Assembly (NCBI RefSeq): GCF_000006405.1
Contig: NW_003206847.1
Coordinates: 479,356-543,355, forward strand
From: Perkinsus marinus ATCC 50983
Taxonomy: Eukaryota > Perkinsozoa > Perkinsida > Perkinsidae
Reading direction: 5' to 3'
Length of the DNA stretch: 64,000 nucleotides
Shown here: piece after piece, positions 58,487-64,000 of the stretch
Layout: every line of letters starts with the position of its first letter
Position numbering within the stretch: the stretch's first letter is position 1
Notes under the pieces: generated by a model
Databases searched by the model: none
Told to the model about the DNA's origin: nothing
What the model saw: only the letters and a program-made list of their open reading frames with translations
Made by a program: the position numbers and the translations under genes

Positions 58487-60881
58487 TTAAAGTTGAGATT
58501 CCTCAGTTGTGCACCTCGCAACACTACAGTCGTGGAAGTCAACATCACATAACCACCGAACACGAAATCGGCGGAATGTTGGCCTTTCACAGTGAATGGC
58601 TGGAGAGATATCTTGCCCAGGATAGTCGTATACCTCCCTTACACCTTCAGCCCAATAGTCTGTTTCCAGGTGCTCACCATAATGGGTAGCAGCAACAACA
58701 GCTCCGCTTTCATCGCTGATGGCGACATTTGACGACCCATCCTGCGACATTTGTGTTCGCAGTATGAACCCCGGTGCGTCGTAAGACAGCTTGTGACTGG
58801 CGTTGAAAAACTTCCTACTCGACCCTTGACGAGTTGCCTAAAGCCGGAGTCGTGATGAATATGATGATACTGGTCAGGCATCCCACTTGCATAGCCTTAC
58901 CATGCGGCGACATCTCCAATTGAAAAATACTGATCTCTCTCCTCAAGCTTCCCGTTTCCTTCGCATGCTTTCTTCACCGTCACCTGTGGCTCTTTCGATT
59001 CACCAACAGCTTCGGTAGCTTCGTGAAGTGCCGGTATCTTACCTTTCAAAGGAGCACATGTGTCGGACATGTCGCGGAGCCGATTCGTGAGGCCACCGAA
59101 TGGCATCAGCTGCCTGATGTAGGAGACATGGTAGGATTGCACGCGTGTACAAAAGTTGACGTGCTTGCCTGCACACGATCCCCGATTACGCTGCGGTGAG
59201 TTTCTCAAGTGCTTTCCAACCTCCAGGGAAGCGGTGATACTTCATGAGTCATTACATCACTTACACGATGAAGATGTACAAAATAACAGCTGCGGGATTC
59301 GAACCCGCGCCCTTTCGGACCAGCGCCTGAAGCTGGCGCCTTAGACCGCTCGGCCAAACTGTCGATGAAAATCTAAGGTGTAACTCACCTTGGACATTTG
59401 TTGTGATGAGACATTTCAAAACCAGCTCGAATGTAACCTTATTATCAGCCGTCGGGAACCCAAGAAATGAGCTCTATCAACGATACATAGTGCCATGATG
59501 AACTCCCCCTCTGCCTTCCACGTTAGAGTCCGCTGGCCGAAAACCCACCAGAATTCCTCCCATGAACAGTGCCTACCAACCCTAACATGAGGCTGGTCTC
59601 TGCCGGGTATCTCCGATGACTGACCCCGCATCTCACAGTACAGGCTACTGTCCCCTCCGAGAGAATACAATTATCATTCTTTTTCTCTTTTATTCCCTCC
59701 TTATATTTCATCTCTTATCCACTCTTTGTATATATTCAACACAACAACGAGGTCAGTGAGCTACACGAACAACAACAGAACATGTCGACTACAATAAAAC
59801 ACCCAAGGGGCTCCCTTCAACCCGGCCCCACGAAGGACTCACACTTCCACATACCACCATTGTTGGTCCGAGTATATCCATGATACTGGTGCCTGAGGGA
59901 CCTCAACTACCCCATCCCCGACTTAGGAACCTTCACCTCTTATACTCGTCGAATATGAACCCATGCCTTTCGAAAACTCCAGCCTTGCGAGTTGAAATTG
60001 GTGCGGTACTAAGACTTGGTGCTGTAGCCTCTATTGTGGTCTGGACCGTCGATGATGATGGCTCAGGCCGAGCAGCGTGCAAGCCCACTAAACCACAGAT
60101 TATACTCCTCCCAAGGGGAGTCCCCACCTCAATGTTTGAATATATGTTTGCTTTCCTCAGCTGAGCTCAAGAGTTTCCTCACAAATAATATGAACAAACC
60201 CGGGTAGTAGTACACAGAAACCACCAAGAATTCCTCCAAAAATTCCCTCAGAATTTTCCTGTTTTCACATGTAGCTGAGCATGTGCATATATTCCCACAC
60301 CGCCCTACCTTGGCGATTGAATGCCTGGCCTCGAACCTGCTTTCCTTTCCACTCGCCTGTGACCATGTCAATGGAAGCACTCCAAGGGATCATCTCCACC
60401 AGTCTCGTAGGAGCGCTGAACTCCAACATACCTTTCGGAGGTTCCAGCGAATTCACTCACTAGTCGAAACCGCCAGTTTTTTCCTTCCGAATTCTACTCA
60501 ACTCGGTAGCCTCCGCCAGCTCCCGTCCAACTCTGCATGCCACTTCCGATACTTTCAACGCATCACAAGTCGACTTCTTCTTGAGGTGGACGAAATCCTC
60601 GTTTGGACGAGTGAACGAGTAATTCCACACTTCATCACTCTGAAGCAACAAGGCTCAACCTCCTCCTCCTACTCCCTCCTCTACTACATTGGCTTTCCCC
60701 AGGCGTAAGGAAGTCGTATTGATGTGCCCATCGACCCCACCACATGGACGCCCAATATGCGGAAGTGTCTTCTGTGTATTCTGTTTACCCCCTCGGAATC
60801 TGAATACTCACCAAGGCCGCCCCCCAACAGGAATAGCTCCTCAAACCAGCGAAACTCTCCATTGTCAATGAATGGATTCAA
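58487..60881 (-). CDS. Unresolved multi-exon gene(s)
   Basis: Minus-strand exon-like pieces in order: NGEFRWFEELFLLGGGLG (60850), LLLQSDEVWNYSFTRPNEDF through RIRKEKTGGFD joined across GTGAGT...GTTCAG to YAPTRLVEMIPWSASIDMVT and GEWKGKQVRGQAFNRQGRA (to 60301), then an introner intron, then VGTPLGRSIICGLVGLHAAR to FERHGFIFDEYKR (59933), SWEEFWWVFGQRTLTWKAEG (59416-59570), THVNFCTRVQSYHVSYIRQL-like sequence (59160-58897) and SNVAISDESGAVVAATHYGE (58740). I recognise no domain and cannot say whether this is one gene or two. A tRNA-Leu gene lies between two of the pieces. Confidence 0.4.
59284..59363 (-). tRNA. tRNA-Leu(CAG)
   Basis: On the minus strand a complete class II tRNA starts GACAGTTTGGCCGAGCGG. 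The acceptor GACAGTT pairs with AGCTGTT (two wobble pairs). The anticodon stem CCAGC/GCTGG encloses TTCAGGC, anticodon CAG (leucine). A long variable arm (TCCGAAAGGGC) and T-arm GCGGG-TTCGAAT-CCCGC follow, then ATTTTG. It lies between exon-like pieces of a minus-strand gene in the same orientation, flanked by a GTGAGT donor about 30 nt upstream, so it may be intronic. Confidence 0.93.
60128..60300 (-). repeat. Introner-like MITE, copy 8
   Basis: A 173-nt minus-strand intron starts GTGTGGGAATATATGCACA and ends AACATATATTCAAACATTGAG, with perfect GAATATATG/CATATATTC ends. Inside are GCTCAGCTACATGTG, GGGAATTTTTGGAGG, CTACTACCCGGG and GAGCTCAGCTGAGGAAAGC. It is the best-preserved copy together with copy 5. 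Confidence 0.85.
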
Positions 60882-61509
60882 TTAGAATGTCACTAGAACG
60901 CCTTCGAGTTTCCCTAACCACGATAGTTCCCATTGCCATTCACACTACAGGACACCTCTATTCAAAACGCGATCAAACAGGACCATCTCACAACACGACT
61001 CTTTGGATCGTCTCCACTTCGCATTGCGTTGTTTTCTTTCCATAGCGTTTCCCTCTACCACTATACAGTAGGAGATTGCACCACTATGCCAAGACCACTA
61101 TCCTTCTCGACGCACTACGACCAACACCATACGCCGAGTTATAATTCCTCCTATACTCTTCGGAGACTAGTTGGGCCTTTCTCTAGCGCTACATCATAGC
61201 AAGACCCCCACTCCCTTACTACCCTTGATCTAGGAGGACATTCCCATCTCTTCCTCTACCATCCGCCGACAATGACTTGTTGATGAGATGAATCCCATAC
61301 ATGATATTCTATCCTACCACGCCACCGCCAACACTACCCATTAACCACACGAGACTAGAGCAAGGTCAGAAACTCAAGCCCACATCCTACGGAGATCCTC
61401 CTCGTCATCATACCTCCCATATCCGCTCGCTTGCTGTATGGCAAGCCACGACGCTGGTCGCAGGTCAGTCGGAGCCTCAGGCAAGCCACATACCTGATCA
61501 AAGGTAACT
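60882..61509. other. Intergenic, no supported gene
   Basis: Short frames only on both strands. No RNA gene, repeat or hairpin is recognised. Lies downstream of PSMG2. Confidence 0.4.
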
Positions 61510-62338
61510 CTACAAGACCCCTGGTGATTCCCCACGCGATCTCACGTTAGTGAGTAAGAAGTTCGCCATGATCCGAGCGAGGGGTAACTTCTCAACATCA
61601 GTTCCCTTGGCAAAGCACAGCAGCCCAGGTATGTCCTCATCAAGCCTTGTAATAAGACCACCACCAATAATACGATTCTTATCCACTACCGGCAACTGAA
61701 TCGAAAAAGACGCTGAAACCCTCGCGGTTGCCTTCTGAATTCACCCACCCCGAATGACGTATTTTCGGTCCTGAATCCTCTCAAAGGCGTATCCACCTCC
61801 AAGTCGCTGTCGTCTTGTACGTGGCTGCTCATACTAGACACCCCCAGGACCCTCGAGAAGCCAGCGCTGGTGATCCATCGGGACAGCGCTCGCCCCAACA
61901 GTCCCTTTTTCCGATATGAACTACGGAGTTGAAGTACCTGCCAAAGACGAGTTAGCCCATGCTCATATATCTGTGCTCACCCACCATGTAAGCGGAGTCT
62001 TCCCCACCGTACAGTTCCATACCAGTAGCAATCGTTCTCCCACCATCCAGCGTTTGCACCAAGGCTTCTATATACGTCGAAGTGAATACTCCCACCGGGC
62101 TGAGCTGAAGAGCCGGAACGAAATTCAACCAAGGTGCCCAGAAATTTTATGCTACCTTCAAGGCTTCAATTATGTAATCACAGGCCAGCCCCTCAATCGA
62201 TGCAAAGCTGCCACAAGCCACAATAAGGGTCTTCCCTTTCAACTCCTGTACTCCCCCATTGACAGGCCAGAATGTCAACTCGTCATCAGCTTCTGAGTCC
62301 AACTTGACCACCACTGTCTCCTTCTGAGTATCGTTCAT
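61510..62338 (-). CDS. PSMG2: Proteasome assembly chaperone 2 (PSMG2/PAC2)
   Basis: The start at 62338 reads MNDTQKETVVVKLDSEADDE, then GKTLIVACGSFASIEGLACD YIIEALK, the PAC2 first strand and helix. A GTAGCA...CTTCAG intron leads to LSPVGVFTSTYIEALVQTLD and GEDSAYM. A GTGGGT...GGCAG intron leads to VLQLRSSYRKKGLLGRALSR, WITSAGFSRVLGVSSM, SHVQDDSD and FRTENTSFGW. A GTGAAT...TTCAG intron leads to LPVVDKNRIIGGGLITRLDE (the GGGITK block of PSMG2) and IMANFLLTN. With PAC1 it scaffolds assembly of the proteasome alpha ring. The stop is at 61510, possibly after one more small intron. All three joins are in frame. Confidence 0.8.
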
Positions 62339-63054
62339 AATGATGGTGAAATACTAAACCCGTTCGACATTTTCCAACATCAACACTCCAATGCTTTGGC
62401 CGCGTGATTTTTGCGAAAACACTCACAAGTAAGTACAACATTTTTCAAATTCCTGAGCCTCGCAAATCTCGCATTCAAAATCCAATAACGACAGTGTAGG
62501 TTGGTCGTAGCAAATAAACAGACAATGAAAGACCAAGTGGTAGATAATCGACTTTGTCTATTATCAATAGACTCCAACATTCATCGCGCGAGATGAGCCA
62601 CAACAACCGCATTAGCGCACGCCCCGACCGCGCAAGATATCGTCAACAAGGCTTTTTTCCAGAATGCTCAACCTTGCCGATCCAAGATAGCCTTCAGCAA
62701 CACCATTTCCCCCCTACTCAGTGTGAACCCAATACAACTGGAATATGCTCAACATCATCACATCAGTCATGAGGGTCGTCATTAACGGCGGAAGATGAGA
62801 TTAAAAATAATACCACTCGATAGCGTTAATCACACCATTCGAGCTCCTACGCCCAATAGGGCAGTAAGAATAGATGCATTAGCAAACTGGGCGGCGCTGT
62901 CGTCAGCACTACCTCACTGTTATCAAAGCAGGTCAGGTATCATCAACATTGACCTTGTGCGGTACCAAGGTGGAATATAAAATACGTAAAATTCATACCG
63001 CAGATGTTGTAGAATGTTATCGATTAAAATCAATTATAGACTGTTCGACGGAAC
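62339..63054. other. Intergenic, no supported gene
   Basis: About 700 bp between two minus-strand genes. AT-rich parts near 62800-63050 look non-coding. The PSMG2 promoter presumably lies here. No repeat or RNA gene is recognised. Confidence 0.4.
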
Positions 63055-63905
63055 TCATGCACCTGAGAGGGAAATTCTCCAATACTCAACAACACCATGA
63101 ACTACTTACCTTCACATGACGGGAACTCGCCCAGTTCTAAATCGCCTACCCAATCAGGAGACGTCCTTGTGCTGACCGAGGAAATCTTTCGAGGCTTGCC
63201 GCTTTTGGCAGTGCCAGAAGACGGCACTGTCCTCGGGTACTCCTCGTCGTCATCAGATACTCCAGGAGATGAGATTGACTTACCGACTGTTCGGAAGTCG
63301 TTGGGAACCTGACCACGCCTCACCATCATAACGATCACTTATGTGCAGTTATACGAGCTTACGAAGTGAGCAAAGGTCACCCATATGCACGGTACTGTAT
63401 AGGCTGCGACCACCTGGACAGGAGTAGTAGTATTAAGTTTGGACAACTCCGTGAACTTCCTACCACATCAACACTATAATGCGATCGAGAGGCCACAATA
63501 AGGAAGGCTTGCAGGATGGTAAGCAAGAGCACAAATATCTTGAGGTACTTGTTGCAACTATATCGGACTGAAAATGATCCCCGGTTCGAACCGCACATAC
63601 TGCATTTTTCTCACATATTCCACATGTAACGATAATCGTGTACATCATATGACCCGAGAATATCAGATCACTACAGCCTCCCGAAGTGAAAAGTCTAGTC
63701 AGAATAACCCCCCAGTCCTTCGGTGGATTGAACTCATTCTCTGCGCAGTGTTCCGCCGAGCCTGGCAGTAACTGCAAAACAATAAACTCACTGCCCCCCT
63801 CCCACAGGCGACACTGTTCACTCACTGTGACCATGAACGTTGCTAGCCGAGCATACGTTGCCAAACTACCTACCATTCCCCACCGCCACAGCATATTCAT
63901 AGCGC
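63055..63905 (-). CDS. Sphingomyelin synthase-like (PAP2-C), 5' end outside window
   Basis: An internal exon begins after a TATTTTCAG acceptor at 63905. The family signature is clear: GGCSDLIFSGHMMYTIIVTC (C-G-D-x2-FSGH block), then SCNKYLKIFVLLLTILQAFL and SRSHYSVDV joined to VVAAYTVPCIWVTF, giving the catalytic His-x3-Asp (HYSVD) after FSGH. Introns at 63568-63614, 63414-63463 and 63309-63362 close in frame. A cytosolic acidic tail follows (SISSPGVSDDDEEYPRTV, SPDWVGDLELGEF) and a last small intron leads to a stop at 63055. Such integral membrane enzymes transfer phosphocholine or phosphoethanolamine to ceramide. The substrate cannot be read from this part. Partial gene. Confidence 0.82.
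63568..63614 (-). repeat. Intron with tRNA T-arm core (SMS-like gene)
   Basis: A 47-nt intron, GTGAGAAAAATGCAG to GATCATTTTCAG, contains GCGGTTCGAACCGGGG, a T-loop with short stem, then GATCA and TTTTC. The frame joins CGI to FRYSCNKYLKIFV, matching the membrane enzyme family. Confidence 0.75.
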
Positions 63906-64000
63906 CTGAAAATAACAAAAATAGGCGGAGCGAAGCAGACCCTCCTTACGATGAGGAAATCTGAAGAATAGTGGTCGGAGAACATAACCAAGTCCCAACA

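Noticed and set aside
63097-63312. 71-aa plus-strand frame
   Set aside because: The minus strand here is the spliced acidic tail of the SMS-like gene, supported by clean intron joins.

Overview
The window is nuclear DNA from an intron-rich unicellular eukaryote. Genes sit close together on both strands, and most are cut into many small exons by GT-AG introns of about 35-170 nt, often 45-60 nt. A few short genes have no intron. The overall style (very short dense introns, CDC48, Hook, NHE, DDX41 and zinc-knuckle proteins, signal-peptide repeat proteins) suggests an alveolate, and I favour a Perkinsus-like perkinsozoan. That placement is inference, not something the sequence proves. A run of 100 Ns at 33850-33949 marks an assembly join.

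Layout, left to right. 0-9.6 kb: a DWS-repeat membrane protein (-), a Hook dynein adaptor (+), an intronless coiled-coil protein (+), a second DWS-repeat protein (+) and a small coiled-coil gene (+). 9.6-14 kb: an ERGIC-53-like cargo lectin and two tandem RING-H2 membrane proteins. 14-22 kb: an Era GTPase with a tRNA-Arg gene inside an intron, then CNOT9 (-) and CDC48/p97 (+) diverging from one short intergenic. 22-28 kb: two taxon-restricted genes (-), one with a duplicated exon block, and an unidentified + gene. 28-34 kb: a protein built from nine or more tandem amphipathic-helix exons resembling A-kinase anchoring helices, a small unknown gene and a many-knuckle CCHC protein. 34-42 kb: an SLC35F6-like transporter (-) and DDX41 (+), again divergent, then a helical-repeat protein (-). 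41.7-49.8 kb: a whole-looking 8.1-kb tyrosine-recombinase retrotransposon with split direct repeats (PAT/Ngaro type), inserted into what looks like a host intron. 51-64 kb: a Na+/H+ exchanger (+), TGS1 cap hypermethylase (-), unresolved - strand genes, a tRNA-Leu gene, the proteasome chaperone PSMG2 (-) and the 3' part of a sphingomyelin-synthase-like gene (-).

The most interesting signal lies in the introns. Two repeated classes recur in unrelated genes. (1) A ~130-185 bp MITE-like repeat with GAATATATG-type inverted ends has eight copies; four of them fill introns almost exactly, in either orientation, as introner elements do. (2) A tRNA 3'-half module (T-arm/B-box, 7-nt acceptor strand, A, T-run) lies just inside the 5' splice site in many short introns, nine of them supported by reading frame. 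Complete tRNA-Arg and tRNA-Leu genes in or near introns could be the starting material. Together these suggest continuing intron creation from mobile or Pol III-derived sequence.

By function, the recognised genes cover secretory-pathway traffic and membranes (lectin, NHE, SMS, SLC35F6, RING proteins), protein quality control (CDC48, PSMG2), RNA metabolism (CNOT9, DDX41, TGS1, CCHC protein), transport along microtubules (Hook) and organelle ribosome assembly (Era).
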